Assembly (NCBI RefSeq): GCF_963924675.1
Contig: NC_089238.1
Span: 21,991,815-22,055,814, forward strand
Length of the DNA: 64,000 nucleotides
Direction of reading: 5' to 3'
Source: Phocoena phocoena
Lineage: Eukaryota > Chordata > Mammalia > Artiodactyla > Phocoenidae
The notes beneath the pieces are model-generated. The model did no database searches. It saw only the letters and a list, made by a program, of their open reading frames with translations, and had not been told where the DNA came from. Below are positions 11,515-24,941 of this stretch, piece by piece (the first letter of the stretch is position 1; each line of letters opens with the position of its first letter). Made by a program: the position numbers and the translations under genes.

Positions 11515-14500
11515 GGGAGCCTCGTCCCCTCGGTGACGAGGGCCAGTCTGGCGTCAGGCTCTAACTGCTGGGCTCTTCCACGTTTCCTGATGTGCTCCCA
11601 GTGGTGCGAGGACACCCCTGCCAGGTTCCCATCCCCAAGCAGTTGTGGGCCTTCTGCTCTGAGGTCCCAAAGGTTGGCTTGTACACACTTTCATGGTGTG
11701 GGGCCCTCTGGTGTGAGTTCACTGCGTCCTGGATCCCATAGCCTCGACTCTACGAGCCATCTGCTGTGGGGTTCAAACTGCGGGATTCCTCACCTTTTTT
11801 ATTCCATGGGGCCTCCGCTGTGAGGCTCCTCCTGCCTGCCTCACTCCCAGCCCCTTTGTGATGTGGGTCCTCTGATTTGTGGCCACATGTGCTAGTTTCC
11901 TCACCTTTCGATTATGTGGATGTGATCCCACTGGTGTGAGGACACTCTTCCTGGTTCCCATCCCCTTGGTGACGTGGGCCCTCTGACAAGAGTCTTATCC
12001 TGGCTGGGTGCCTCACCCTTCTGTGACGTGGGCCCTCTGCTGTGAGGTCACTCCTGCCTGGCTGGCACACTTCGCCTTGGCGACGTGGGCCCTCTGGTGG
12101 CAGTTGGAGCCTGCTGTGCGCCTCCTCCCCTGGGTGATGAGGGCCATCTTGCATCATGCTTGAAGTAGTGGGCTTCCCACATTTTCTGATGTGCACCCAG
12201 TGATGCCAGGACACTCCTGCCAGGTTCCCATGCCCATGGAGATGTGGGCCTTCTGCTCTGTGATCCCAAAGGCTGGGTTGCTCACAGTTTCATAATGTGG
12301 GCTCTCTGATGTGAGTTCACTCCAGCCTGGATCCCGTAGCTTCGGTGCTCTGGGCCCCGTGCTGGGAGGTTCCAACTGCTGGATTCCTCACCTTTCTCAT
12401 TCTATGGGGCCTCTGTTGTGAGGCTCCTTCTGCCTTCCTCACTCCAAGTCCCTTCGTCATGTGGGTCCTCTGATTTGAGGCCATATGTGCTGGGTTCCGC
12501 ACCTTTCGTTGATGTGGCCACACTGGTGTGAGGACACTCCGGCCTGGTTTCCATCCCCTTGGTGATGCGGGCCCTCTGGCAAGAGTCTTATCCTGGCTGG
12601 GTTCCTCACCCTTCTGTGAGGTAGGCCCTCTGCTCTGAGGTCATTCCTGCCTGGCTGGCACACGTCGCCTTGGCGATGTGGGCCTTCTGGTGGCAGTTGG
12701 AGCCTGCTGGGGGCCTCTTGCCCTCGGGGATGCGGGGCGTCTGGCGTCAGGCCCTGACTGCTGTGCTCCCCACATTTTCAGATGTGTGCCCAGTGGTGCG
12801 TGAACAGTCCTGCCAGTTTCCCATCCCAATCGGGATGTGGGCCTTCTGCCCTGAGGTCCCAACGTCTGGGTTGCTCACGGTTTCATGATGTGGGCCCTCT
12901 GCTGTGAATTCACTCAGGCCTGGATCCCATAGCTTCCATGCTCTGGGCCACCTGCTGGGAGATTCCAACTGCGGGATTCGTCACCTTTTTATTCTTTGGG
13001 GCCTCTGTTGTGAGGCTCCTCTTGCCTGCCTCATTCCCAGCCCCTTCCTGATGTGGGTCCTCTGATCTGAGGCCACATGTGCGGGTTTCCTCACCTTTCG
13101 TTGATGTGGATGTGATCCCACTGGTGTGAAGGCACTCCTGCCTGGTTCCCATCCCCTTAGTGACGTGGCCTCTCTGGTGAGAGTCTGATCCTGGCTGGGT
13201 CCCTCACCCTTCTGTGACGTGGGCCCTCTGCTGTGAGGCCACTCCTGCCTGGCTGGCACACTTCGCCTTGCCGACATGGGCCCTCTGGTGGCAGTTCGAG
13301 CCTGCTGGGCGCCTCCTCCCCTGGGTGATGTTGGCCCGCTGGCGTCAGGCTTTTAACGAGTGGGCTCCCCACGTTTTTGGATGAGCACCCAGTGATGCCA
13401 GGAGACTCCTGCCAGGTTCCCATTCCCAGGGGTATGTTGGCCTTATGCTCTGTGGTCCCAACGGCTGGGTTTCCCACACTTTCCTAATGTGGGGCCTCTG
13501 CTGTGAGTTCACTCCGGCCTGGATCCCATAGCTTCGGCGCTCTGGGCCGCGTGATGGGATGTTCGAACTGCTAGATTCCTCACCTTTTTTATTCTGTGGG
13601 CCCTCTGTTGTGAGGCTCCTCCTGCCTTCTTCACTCCAAGCCCCTTCGTGATGTGGGTCCTCTTATTTGAAGCCACATGTGCTGGGTTCCGCACCCTTCG
13701 TCCGTGTGGCCACGCTGGTGTGAAGACACTCCTGCCTGGTTTCCACCCCCTTGGTGATGTGGGCTCTCTGATGAGAGTCTGAACCTGGCTGGGTTCCTCA
13801 CCCTTCTGTGAGGTGGGCCCTCTGCTGTGAGGTCACTCCTGGCTGGCTGGCACACGTCGCCTTGGCGACGTCGGCCTTCAGGTGGCAGTTGGAGCCGGCT
13901 GGGAGCCTCCTGCCCTCGGTAATTTGGGCCCTCTGGCGTCAGGCCCTAACTGCTGGGCTCCCCACATTTTCAGATGTGTGCCCAGTGGTGCGTGGACAGT
14001 CCTGCCAGTTTCCCATCCCAATTGGGATATGCTCCTTCTGCCCTGAGGTCCCAACGTCTGGGTTGCTCACAGTTTCATGGTGTGGGTCCTCTGCTGTGAG
14101 TTCACTCCGGCCTGGATCCCGTAGTTTCGGTGCTCTTGGCCGCGTGCTGGGAGATGCCAACTGCTGGATTCCTCACCATTTTTATTCTATGGGCCCTCTG
14201 TTGTGAGGCTCCTCCTGCCTTCCTCACTCCAAGCCCCTTCGTGATGTGGGTCCTCTTATTTAAAGCCACATTTGCTGGGTTCCGCAGGTTTCGTCGATGG
14301 GGCCACGCTGGTGTGAGGACTCTCCTGCCTGGTGTCCATCCCCTAGGTGATGTGGGCTCTCTGATGAGAGTCTGAACCTGGCTGGGTTCCTCACCCTTCT
14401 GTGAGGTGGGCCCTCTGCTGTGAGGTAACTCCTGGGTTGCTGACACACGTCGCCTTGGAGACGTGGGCCCTCTGCTGTCTTTTGGAATCTGCTGCGAGCC

Positions 14501-14810
14501 TCGTCCCCTCGGTGACGAGGGCCCTCTGGCGTCAGAACCTAACTGCTGATCTCCCCACGTTTTCTTATGTGCGCCCAGTGGTACGAGGACACTCCTGCCA
14601 GGTGTCCATCCCCATGTGGATGTGGGCCTTCTGCTCTGTGGTCCCAACGACTGGGTTGCTCAGTTTCATGATGTGGGGCTCTCTGGTGTGAGTTCACTCC
14701 TGCCTGGATCCCATAGCCTTGGTGCTCTGGGCCACCGGCTGCGAGGTCACTCGCGGCTGGCGCACATCACCTTGGCGACGTGGGCCCTCTGGGGTCAGTT
14801 GGAGCCGGCT
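11515..14810 (+). repeat. Higher-order unit 2 (type A)
   Basis: Complete M1-M2-M3-M4-M5-M6 unit of 3,296 bp. It is close to unit 3 throughout and differs from unit 1 at scattered sites, for example CCTCACCTTTCG instead of CCTCAACTTTCG in M1. Confidence 0.92.
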
Positions 14811-17800
14811 GGGAGCCTCGTCCCCTCGGTGACGAGGGCCAGTCTGGCGTCAGGCTCTAACTGCTGGGCTCTTCCACGTTTCCTGATATGCTCCCAGTGG
14901 TGCGAGGACACCCCTGCCAGGTTCCCATCCCCAAGCAGTTGTGGGCCTTCTGCTCTGAGGTCCCAAAGGTTGGCTTGCACACACTTTCATGGTGTGGGGC
15001 CCTCTGGTGTGAGTTCACGGCGTCCTGGATGCCATAGCCTCGACTCTACGGGCCAGCTGCTGGGGGGTTCAAACTGCGGGATTCCTCACCTTTTTTATTC
15101 CATGGGGCCTCCGCTGTGAGGCTCCTCCTGCCTGCCTCACTCCCAGCCCCTTCGTGATGTGGGTCCTCTGATTTGTGGCCACATGTGCTAGTTTCCTCAC
15201 CTTTCGATTATGTGGATGTGATCCCACTGGTGTGAGGACACTCTTCCTGGTTCCCATCCCCTTGGTGACGTGGGCCCTCTGACAAGAGTCTTATCCTGGC
15301 TGGGTGCCTCACCCTTCTGTGACGTGGGCCCTCTGCTGTGAGGTCACTCCTGCCTGGCTGGCACACTTCGCCTTGGCGACGTGGGCCCTCTGGTGGCAGT
15401 TGGAGCCTGCTGTGCGCCTCCTCCCCTGGGTGATGAGGGCCATCTTGCATCATGCTTGAAGTAGTGGGCTTCCCACATTTTCTGATGTGCACCCAGTGAT
15501 GCCAGGACACTCCTGCCAGGTTCCCATGCCCATGGAGATGTGGGCCTTCTGCTCTGTGATCCCAAAGGCTGGGTTGCTCACAGTTTCATAATGTGGGCTC
15601 TCTGATGTGAGTTCACTCCAGCCTGGATCCCGTAGCTTCGGTGCTCTGGGCCCCGTGCTGGGAGGTTCCAACTGCTGGATTCCTCACCTTTCTCATTCTA
15701 TGGGGCCTCTGTTGTGAGGCTCCTTCTGCCTTCCTCACTCCAAGTCCCTTCGTGATGTGGGTCCTCTGATTTGAGGCCATATGTGCTGGGTTCCGCACCT
15801 TTCGTTGATGTGGCCACACTGGTGTGAGGACACTCCGGCCTGGTTTCCATCCCCTTGGTGATGCGGGCCCTCTGGCAAGAGTCTTATCCTGGCTGGGTTC
15901 CTCACCCTTCTGTGAGGTAGGCCCTCTGCTCTGAGGTCATTCCTGCCTGGCTGGCACACGTCGCCTTGGCGATGTGGGCCTTCTGGTGGCAGTTGGAGCC
16001 TGCTGGGGGCCTCTTGCCCTCGGGGATGCGGGGCGTCTGGCGTCAGGCCCTGACTGCTGTGCTCCCCACATTTTCAGATGTGTGCCCAGTGGTGCGTGAA
16101 CAGTCCTGCCAGTTTCCCATCCCAATCGGGATGTGGGCCTTCTGCCCTGAGGTCCCAACGTCTGGGTTGCTCACGGTTTCATGATGTGGGCCCTCTGCTG
16201 TGAATTCACTCAGGCCTGGATCCCATAGCTTCCATGCTCTGGGCCACCTGCTGGGAGATTCCAACTGCGGGATTCGTCACCTTTTTATTCTTTGGGGCCT
16301 CTGTTGTGAGGCTCCTCTTGCCTGCCTCATTCCCAGCCCCTTCCTGATGTGGGTCCTCTGATCTGAGGCCACATGTGCGGGTTTCCTCACCTTTCGTTGA
16401 TGTGGATGTGATCCCACTGGTGTGAAGGCACTCCTGCCTGGTTCCCATCCCCTTAGTGACGTGGCCTCTCTGGTGAGAGTCTGATCCTGGCTGGGTCCCT
16501 CACCCTTCTGTGACGTGGGCCCTCTGCTGTGAGGCCACTCCTGCCTGGCTGGCACACTTCGCCTTGCCGACATGGGCCCTCTGGTGGCAGTTCGAGCCTG
16601 CTGGGCGCCTCCTCCCCTGGGTGATGTTGGCCCGCTGGCGTCAGGCTTTTAACGAGTGGGCTCCCCACGTTTTTGGATGAGCACCCAGTGATGCCAGGAG
16701 ACTCCTGCCAGGTTCCCATTCCCAGGGGTATGTTGGCCTTATACTCTGTGGTCCCAACGGCTGGGTTTCCCACACTTTCCTAATGTGGGGCCTCTGCTGT
16801 GAGTTCACTCCGGCCTGGATCCCATAGCTTCGGCGCTCTGGGCCGCGTGATGGGATGTTCGAACTGCTAGATTCCTCACCTTTTTTATTCTGTGGGCCCT
16901 CTGTTGTGAGGCTCCTCCTGCCTTCTTCACTCCAAGCCCCTTCGTGATGTGGGTCCTCTTATTTGAAGCCACATGTGCTGGGTTCCGCACCCTTCGTCCG
17001 TGTGGCCACGCTGGTGTGAAGACACTCCTGCCTGGTTTCCACCCCCTTGGTGATGTGGGCTCTCTGATGAGAGTCTGAACCTGGCTGGGTTCCTCACCCT
17101 TCTGTGAGGTGGGCCCTCTGCTGTGAGGTCACTCCTGGCTGGCTGGCACACGTCGCCTTGGCGACGTGGGCCTTCAGGTGGCAGTTGGAGCCGGCTGGGA
17201 GCCTCCTGCCCTCGGTAATTTGGGCCCTCTGGCGTCAGGCCCTAACTGCTGGGCTCCCCACATTTTCAGATGTGTGCCCAGTGGTGCGTGGACAGTCCTG
17301 CCTGTTTCCCATCCCAATTGGGATATGCTCCTTCTGCCCTGAGGTCCCAACGTCTGGGTTGCTCACAGTTTCATGTTGTGGGTCCTCTGCTGTGAATTCA
17401 CTCCGGCCTGGATCCCGTAGTTTCGGTGCTCTTGGCCGCGTGCTGGGAGATGCCAACTGCTGGATTCCTCACCATTTTTATTCTATGGGCCCTCTGTTGT
17501 GAGGCTCCTCCTGCCTTCCTCACTCCAAGCCCCTTCGTGATGTGGGTCCTCTTATTTAAAGCCACATTTGCTTGGTTCCGCAGGTTTCGTCGATGGGGCC
17601 ACGCTGGTGTGAGGACTCTCCTGCCTGGTGTCCATCCCCTAGGTGATGTGGGCTCTCTGATGAGAGTCTGAACCTGGCTGGGTTCCTCACCCTTCTGTGA
17701 GGTGGGCCCTCTGCTGTGAGGTAACTCCTGGCTGGCTGACACACGTCGCCTTGGAGACGTGGGCCCTCTGCTGTCTTTTGGAATCTGCTGCGAGCCTCGT

Positions 17801-18106
17801 CCCCTCGGTGACGAGGGCCCTCTGGCGTCAGAACCTAACTGCTGATCTCCCCACGTTTTCTTATGTGCGCCCAGTGGTACGAGGACACTCCTGCCAGGTG
17901 TCCATCCCCATGTGGATGTGGGCCTTCTGCTCTGTGGTCCCAACGACTGGATTGCTCAGTTTCATGATGTGGGGCTCTCTGGTGTGAGTTCACTCCTGCC
18001 TGGATCCCATAGCCTTGGTGCTCTGGGCCACCGGCTGCGAGGTCACTCGCGGCTGGCGCACATCGCCTTGGCGACGTGGGCCCTCTGGGGTCAGTTGGAG
18101 CCTGCT
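14811..18106 (+). repeat. Higher-order unit 3 (type A, last with M2)
   Basis: Complete M1-M2-M3-M4-M5-M6 unit of 3,296 bp. This is the last unit containing M2, recognisable by 'cttgcatcatgcttgaagta' near 15,446. It shares with unit 4 the M1 variant CCTGATATGCTCCC. Confidence 0.92.
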
Positions 18107-21086
18107 GGGAGCCTCGTCCCCTCGGTGACGAGGGCCAGTCTGGCGTCAGGCTCTAACTGCTGGGCTCTTCCACGTTTCCTGATATGCTCCCAGTGGTGCG
18201 AGGACACCCCTGCCAGGTTCCCATCCCCAAGCAGTTGTGGGCCTTCTGCTCTGAGGTCCCAAAGGTTGGCTTGCACACACTTTCATGGTGTGGGGCCCTC
18301 TGGTGTGAGTTCACGGCGTCCTGGATGCCATAGCCTTAACTCTACGGGCCAGCTGCTGGGGGGTTCAAACTGCGGGATTCCTCACCTTTTTTATTCCATG
18401 GGGCCTCCGCTGTGAGGCTCCTCCTGCCTGCCTCACTCCCAGCCCCTTCGTGATGTGGGTCCTCTGATTTGTGGCCACATGTGCTAGTTTCCTCACCTTT
18501 CGATTATGTGGATGTGATCCCACTGGTGTGAGGACACTCTTCCTGGTTCCCATCCCCTTGGTGATGTGGGCCCTCTGACAAGAGTCTTATCCTGGCTGGG
18601 TGCCTCACCCTTCTGTGACGTGGGCCCTCTGCTGTGAGGTCACTCCTGCCTGGCTGGCACACTTCGCCTTGGCGACGTGGGCCTTCTGGTGGCAGTTGGA
18701 CCCTGCTGGGGGCCTCTTGCCCTCGGTGATGAGGGCCGTCTGGCGTCAGGCCCTGACTGCTGTGCTCCCCACATTTTCAGATGTGTGCCCAGTGGTGCGT
18801 GGATGGTCCCGCAGGTTTCCCATCCCAATCGGGATGTGGGCCTTCTGCACTGAGGTCCCAACGTCTGGGTTGCTCACGGTTTCATGATGTGGGCCCTCTG
18901 CTGTGAGTTCACTCAGGCCTGGATCCCATAGCTACCATGCTCTGGGCCACCTGCTGGGAGATTTCAACTGCGGGATTCCTCACCTTTTTATTCTTTGGGG
19001 CCTCTGTTGTGAGGCTCCTCTTGCCTGCCTCATTCCCAGCCCCTTCCTGATGTGGTTCCTCTGATCTGAGGTCACATGTGCGGGTTTCCTCACCTTTCGT
19101 TGATGTGGATGTGATCCCACTGGTGTGAAGGCACTCCTGCCTGGTTCCCATCCCCTTAGTGACGTGGCCTCTCTGGTGAGAGTCTGATCCTGGCTGGGTT
19201 CCTCACCCTTCTGTGACGTGGGCCCTCTGCTGTGAGGCCACTCCTGCCTGGCTGGCACACTTCGCCTTGCCGACGTGGGCCCTCTGGTGGCAGTTGGAGC
19301 CTGCTGGGCGCCTCCTCCCCTGGGTGATGTTGGCCCTCTGGCGTCAGGCTTTAACTAGTGGGCTCCCCACGTTTTCGGATGAGCACCCAGTGATGCCAGG
19401 ACACTCCTGCCAGGTTCCCATTCCCAGGGGTATGTTGGCCTTATGCTCTGTGGTCCCAACGGCTGGGTTTCCCACACTTTCCTAATGTGGGGCCTCTGCT
19501 GTGAGTTCACTCCGGCCTGGATCCCATAGCTTCGGCGCTCTGGGCCGCGTGCTGGGATGTTCGAACTGCTAGATTCCTCACCTTTTTTATTCTGAGGGCC
19601 CTCTGTTGTGAGGCTCCTCCTGCCTTCCTCACTCCAAGCCCCTTCGTGATGTGGGTCCTCTTATTTGAAGCCACATGTGCTGGGTTCCGCACCCTTCGTC
19701 CATGTGGCCACGCTGGTGTGAAGACACTCCTGCCTGGTTTCCACCCCCTTGGTGATGTGGGCTCTCTGATGAGAGTCTGAACCTGGCTGGGTTCCTCACC
19801 CTTCTGTGAGGTGGGCCCTCTGCTGTGAGGTTACTCCTGCCTGGCTGGCACACTTCGCCTTGCCGACGTGGGCCCTCTGGTGGCAGTTGGAGCCTGCTGG
19901 GCGCCTCCTCCCCTGGGTGATGTAGGCCCTCTGGCGTCAGGCTTTAACTAGTGGGCTCCCCACGTTTTCGGATGAGCACCCAGTGATGCCAGGACACTCC
20001 TGCCAGGTTCCCATTCCCAGGGGTATGTTGGCCTTATGCTCTGTGGTCCCAACGGCTGGGTTTCCCTCACTTTCCTAATGTGGGGCCTCTACTGTGAGTT
20101 CACTACGGCCTGGATCCCATAGATTCGGCGCTCTGGGCCGCGTGCTGGGATGTTCGAACTGCTACATTCCTCACCTTTTTTATTCTGAGGGCCCTCTGTT
20201 GTGAGGCTCCTCCTGCCTTCCTCACTCCAAGCCACTTCGTGATGTGGGTCCTCTTATTTAAAGCCACATTTGCTGGGTTCCGCACCTTTCGTCGATGGGG
20301 CCACGCTGGTGTGAGGACACTCCTGCCTGGTGTCCATCCCCTAGGTGATGTGGGCTCTCTGATGAGAGTCTGAACCTGGCTGGGTTCCTCACCCTTCTGT
20401 GAAGTGGGCCCTCTGCTGTGAGGTCACTCCTGGCTGGCTGACACAGGTCGCCTTCGTAACGTGGGCCTTCAGGTGGCAGTTGGAGCCTGCTGGGAGCCTC
20501 CTGCCCTCGGTGATTTGTGCCCTCTGGCGTCAGGCCCTAACTGCTGGGCTCCCCACATTTTCAGATGTGTGCCCAGTGGTGCGTGGACAGTCCTGCCAGT
20601 TTCCCATCCCAATTGGGATATGCTCCTTCTGCCCTGAGGTCCCAACGTCTGGGTTGCTCACAGTTTCATGGTGTGGGTCCTCTGCTGTGAATTCACTCCG
20701 GCCTGGATCCCGTAGTTTCGGTGCTCTTGGCCGCGTGCTGGGAGATGCCAACTGCTGGATTCCTCACCATTTTTATTCTATGGGCCCTCTGTTGTGAGGC
20801 TCCTCCTGCCTTCCTCACGCCAAGCCCCTTCGTGATGTGGGTCCTCTTATTTAAAGCCACATTTGCTGGGTTCCGCAAACCTTTCGTCGATGGGGCCACG
20901 CTGGTGTGAGGACACTCCTGCCTGGTGTCCATCCCCTAGGTGATGTGGGCTCTCTGATGAGAGTCTGAACCTGGCTGGGTTCCTCACCCTTCTGTGCGGT
21001 GGGCCCTCTGCTCTGAGGTCACTCCGGCCTGGCTGGCGCACGTCGCCTTGGCGACGTGGGCCCTCTGGGGTCAGTTGGAGCCTGCT
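18107..21086 (+). repeat. Higher-order unit 4 (transitional, lacks M6)
   Basis: 2,980 bp with order M1-M3-M4-M4'-M5. M2 is absent, M4 is doubled (copies 596 bp apart), and the short module M6 is missing. The M5 to next-M1 joint near 21,035 reads GGCCTGGCTGGCGCACGTCG, so a 317-bp step was removed exactly at the module-start palindrome. Confidence 0.92.
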
Positions 21087-23790
21087 GGGAGCCTCGTCCC
21101 CTCGGTGACGAGGGCCAGTCTGGCGTCAGACTCTAACCGCTGGGCTCTTCCACGTTTCCTGATATGCTCCCAGTGGTGCGAGGACACCCCTGCCAGGTTC
21201 CCATCCCCAAGCAGTTGTGGGCCTTCTGCTCTGAGGTCCCAAAGGTTGGCTTGCACACACTTTCATGGTGTGGGGCCCTCTGGTGTGAGTTCACGGCGTC
21301 CTGGATGCCATAGCCTCGACTCTACGGGCCAGCTGCTGGGGGGTTCAAACTGCGGGATTCCTCACCTTTTTTATTCCATGGGGCCTCCGCTGTGAGGCTC
21401 CTCCTGCCTGCCTCACTCCCAGCCCTTTCGTGATGTGGGTCCTCTGATTTGTGGCCACATGTGCTAGTTTCCTCACCTTTCGATTATGTGGATGTGATCC
21501 CACTGGTGTGAGGACACTCTTCCTGGTTCCCATCCCCTTGGTGATGTGGGCCCTCTGACAAGAGTCTTATCCTGGCTGGGTGCCTCACCCTTCTGTGACG
21601 TGGGCCCTCTGCTGTGAGGTCACTCCTGCGTGGCTGGCACACTTCGCCTTGGCGACGTGGGCCTTCTGGTGGCAGTTGGACCCTGCTGGGGGCCTCTTGC
21701 CCTCGGTGATGAGGGCCGTCTGGCGTCAGGCCCTGACTGCTGTGCTCCCCACATTTTCAGATGTGTGCCCAGTGGTGCGTGGACGGTCCCGCAGGTTTCC
21801 CATCCCAATCGGGATGTGGGCCTTCTGCACTGAGGTCCCAACGTCTGGGTTGCTCATGGTTTCATGATGTGGGCCCTCTGCTGTGAGTTCACTCAGGCCT
21901 GGATCCCATAGCTACCATGCTCTGGGCCACCTGCTGGGAGATTCCAACTGCGGGATTCCTCACCTTTTTATTCTTTGGGGCCTCTGTTGTGAGGCTCCTC
22001 TTGCCTGCCTCATTCCCAGCCCCTTCCTGATGTGGTTCCTCTGATCTGAGGTCACATGTGCGGGTTTCCTCACCTTTCGTTGATGTGGATGTGATCCCAC
22101 TGGTGTGAAGGCACTCCTGCCTGGTTCCCATCCCCTTAGTGACGTGGCCTCTCTGGTGAGAGTCTGATCCTGGCTGGGTTCCTCACTCTTCTGTGACGTG
22201 GGCCCTCTGCTGTGAGGCCACTCCTGCCTGGCTGGCACACTTCGCCTTGCTGACGTGGGCCCTCTGGTGGCAGTTGGAGCCTGCTGGGCGCCTCCTCCCC
22301 TGGGTGATGTTGGCCCTCTGGCGTCAGGCTTTAACTAGTGGGCTCCCCACGTTTTCGGATGAGCACCCAGTGATGCCAGGACACTCCTGCCTGGTTCCCA
22401 TTCCCAGGGGTATGTTGGCCTTATGCTCTGGGGTCCCAACGGCTGGGTTTCCCACACTTTCCTAATGTGGGGCCTCTGCTGTGAGTTCACTCCGGCCTGG
22501 ATCCCATAGCTTCGGCGCTCTGGGCCGCGTGCTGGGATGTTCGAACTGCTAGATTCCTCACCTTTTTTATTCTGAGGGCCCTCTGTTGTGAGGCTCCTCC
22601 TGCCTTCCTCACTCCAAGCCCCTTCGTGATGTGGGTCCTCTTATTTGAAGCCACATGTGCTGGGTTCCGCACCCTTCGTCCATGTGGCCACGCTGGTGTG
22701 AAGACACTCCTGCCTGGTTTCCACCCCCTTGGTGATGTGGGCTCTCTGATGAGAGTCTGAACCTGGCTGGGTTCCTCACCCTTCTGTGAGGTGGGCCCTC
22801 TGCTGTGAGGTCACTCCTGGCTGGCTGACACACGTCGCCTTGGCGACGTGGGCCTTCAGGTGGCAGTTGGAGCCTGCTGGGAGCCTCCTGCCCTCGGTGA
22901 TTTGTGCCCTCTGGCGTCAGGCCCTAACTGCTGGGCTCCCCACATTTTCAGATGTGTGCCCAGTGGTGCGTGGACAGTCCTGCCAGTTTCCCATCCCAAT
23001 TGGGATATGCTCCTTCTGCCCTGAGGTCCCAACGTCTGGGTTGCTCACAGTTCCATGGTGTGGGTCCTCTGCTGTGAATTCACTCCGGCCTGGATCCCGT
23101 AGTTTCGGTGCTCTTGGCCGCGTGCTGGGAGATGCCAACTGCTGGATTCCTCACCATTTTTATTCTATGGGCCCTCTGTTGTGAGGCTTCTCCTGCCTTC
23201 CTCACTCCAAGCCCCTTCGTGATGTGGGTCCTCTTATTTAAAGCCACATTTGCTGGGTTCCGCAAACCTTTCGTCGATGGGGCCACGCTGGTGTGAGGAC
23301 ACTCCTGCCTGGTGTCCATCCCCTAGGTGATGTGGGCTCTCTGATGAGAGTGTGAACCTGGCTGGGTTCCTCACCCTTCTGTGCAGTGGGCCCTCTGCTC
23401 TGAGGTCACTCCGGCCTGGCTGGCACACGTCGCCTTGGAGACGTGGGCCCTCTGCTGTCTGTTGGAACCTGCTGCGAGCCTCCTCACCTCGGTGACGATG
23501 GCCCTCTGGCATCAGAACCTAACTGCTGGTCTCCCCACGTTTTCTTATGTGCGCCCAGTGGTACGAGGACACTCCTGCCAGGTGTCCATCCCCATGTGGC
23601 TGTGGGCCTTCTGCTCTGTGGTCCCAACGACTGGGTTGCTCAGTTTCATGATGTGGGGCTCTCTGGTGTGAGTTCACTCCTGCCTGGATCCCATAGCCTT
23701 GGTGCTCTGGGCCACCGGCTGCGAGGTCACTCGCGGCTGGCGCACGTCGCCTTGGCGACGTGGGCCCTCTGGGGTCAGTTGGAGCCTGCT
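21087..23790 (+). repeat. Higher-order unit 5 (five modules)
   Basis: 2,704 bp with order M1-M3-M4-M5-M6. It has neither M2 nor the second M4. It is either the state before the M4 duplication or a later loss. It shares AGTTCCATGG (23,049) and CTGTGCAGTGGG (near 23,380) with unit 7. Confidence 0.92.
23743..23762. promoter_or_regulatory. X-box-like CpG inverted repeat (representative)
   Basis: CACGTCGCCTTGGCGACGTG has two perfect 9-bp arms around TT. The inner GTCGCC-TT-GGCGAC has one mismatch to the RFX consensus GTNRCC-N(0-3)-RGYAAC. Other perfect copies start at 9,364, 11,467, 26,128 and 27,040; most other modules have one or two changes. Binding is inference. Confidence 0.35.
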
Positions 23791-24343
23791 GGGAGCCTCG
23801 TCCCCTCGGTGACGAGGGCCAGTCTGGCGTCAGGCTCTAACTGCTGGGCTCTTCCACGTTTCCTGATGTGCTCCCAGTGGTGCGAGGACACCCCTGCCAG
23901 GTTCCCATCCCCAAGCAGTTGTGGGCCTTCTGCTCTGAGGTCCCAAAGGTTGGCTTGCACACACTTTCATGGTGTGGGGCCCTCTGGTGTGAGTTCACGG
24001 CGTCCTGGATGCCATAGCCTCGACTCTACGGGCCAGCTGCTGGGGGGTTCAAACTGCGGGATTCCTCACCTTTTTTATTCCATGGGGCCTCCGCTGTGAG
24101 GCTCCTCCTGCCTGCCTCACTCCCAGCCCCTTCGTGATGTGGGTCCTCTGATTTGTGGCCACATGTGCTAGTTTCCTCACCTTTCGATTATGTGGATGTG
24201 ATCCCACTGGTGTGAGGACACTCTTCCTGGTTCCCATCCCCTTGGTGATGTGGGCCCTCTGACAAGAGTCTTATCCTGGCTGGGTGCCTCACCCTTCTGT
24301 GACGTGGGCCCTCTGCTGTGAGGTCACTCCTGCCTGGCTGGCA
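23743..24343 (+). repeat. Module M1 (reference, unit 6)
   Basis: 601 bp from one module-start palindrome to the next. Recognised by GGATGCCATAGCCTCGAC near 24,007. Starts with the perfect inverted repeat CACGTCGCCTTGGCGACGTG. Confidence 0.85.
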
Positions 24344-24941
24344 CACTTCGCCTTGGCGACGTGGGCCTTCTGGTGGCAGTTGGACCCTGCTGGGGGCCTC
24401 TTGCCCTCGGTGATGAGGGCCGTCTGGCGTCAGGCCCTGACTGCTGTGCTCCCCACATTTTCAGATGTGTGCCCAGTGGTGCGTGGACGGTCCCGCAGGT
24501 TTCCCATCCCAATCGGGATGTGGGCCTTCTGCACTGAGGTCCCAACGTCTGGGTTGCTCACGGTTTCATGATGTGGGCCCTCTGCTGTGAGTTCACTCAG
24601 GCCTGGATCCCATAGCTACCATGCTCTGGGCCACCTGCTGGGAGATTCCAACTGCGGGATTCCTCACCTTTTTATTCTTTGGGGCCTCTGTTGTGAGGCT
24701 CCTCTTGCCTGCCTCATTCCCAGCCCCTTCCTGATGTGGTTCCTCTGATCTGAGGTCACATGTGCGGGTTTCCTCACCTTTCGTTGATGTGGATGTGATC
24801 CCACTGGTGTGAAGGCACTCCTGCCTGGTTCCCATCCCCTTAGTGACGTGGCCTCTCTGGTGAGAGTCTGATCCTGGCTGGGTTCCTCACCCTTCTGTGA
24901 CGTGGGCCCTCTGCTGTGAGGCCACTCCTGCCTGGCTGGCA
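24344..24941 (+). repeat. Module M3 (reference, unit 6)
   Basis: 598 bp. Recognised by CCCATAGCTACCATG near 24,609. The module-start palindrome has one arm change (CACTTCGCC). Confidence 0.85.
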
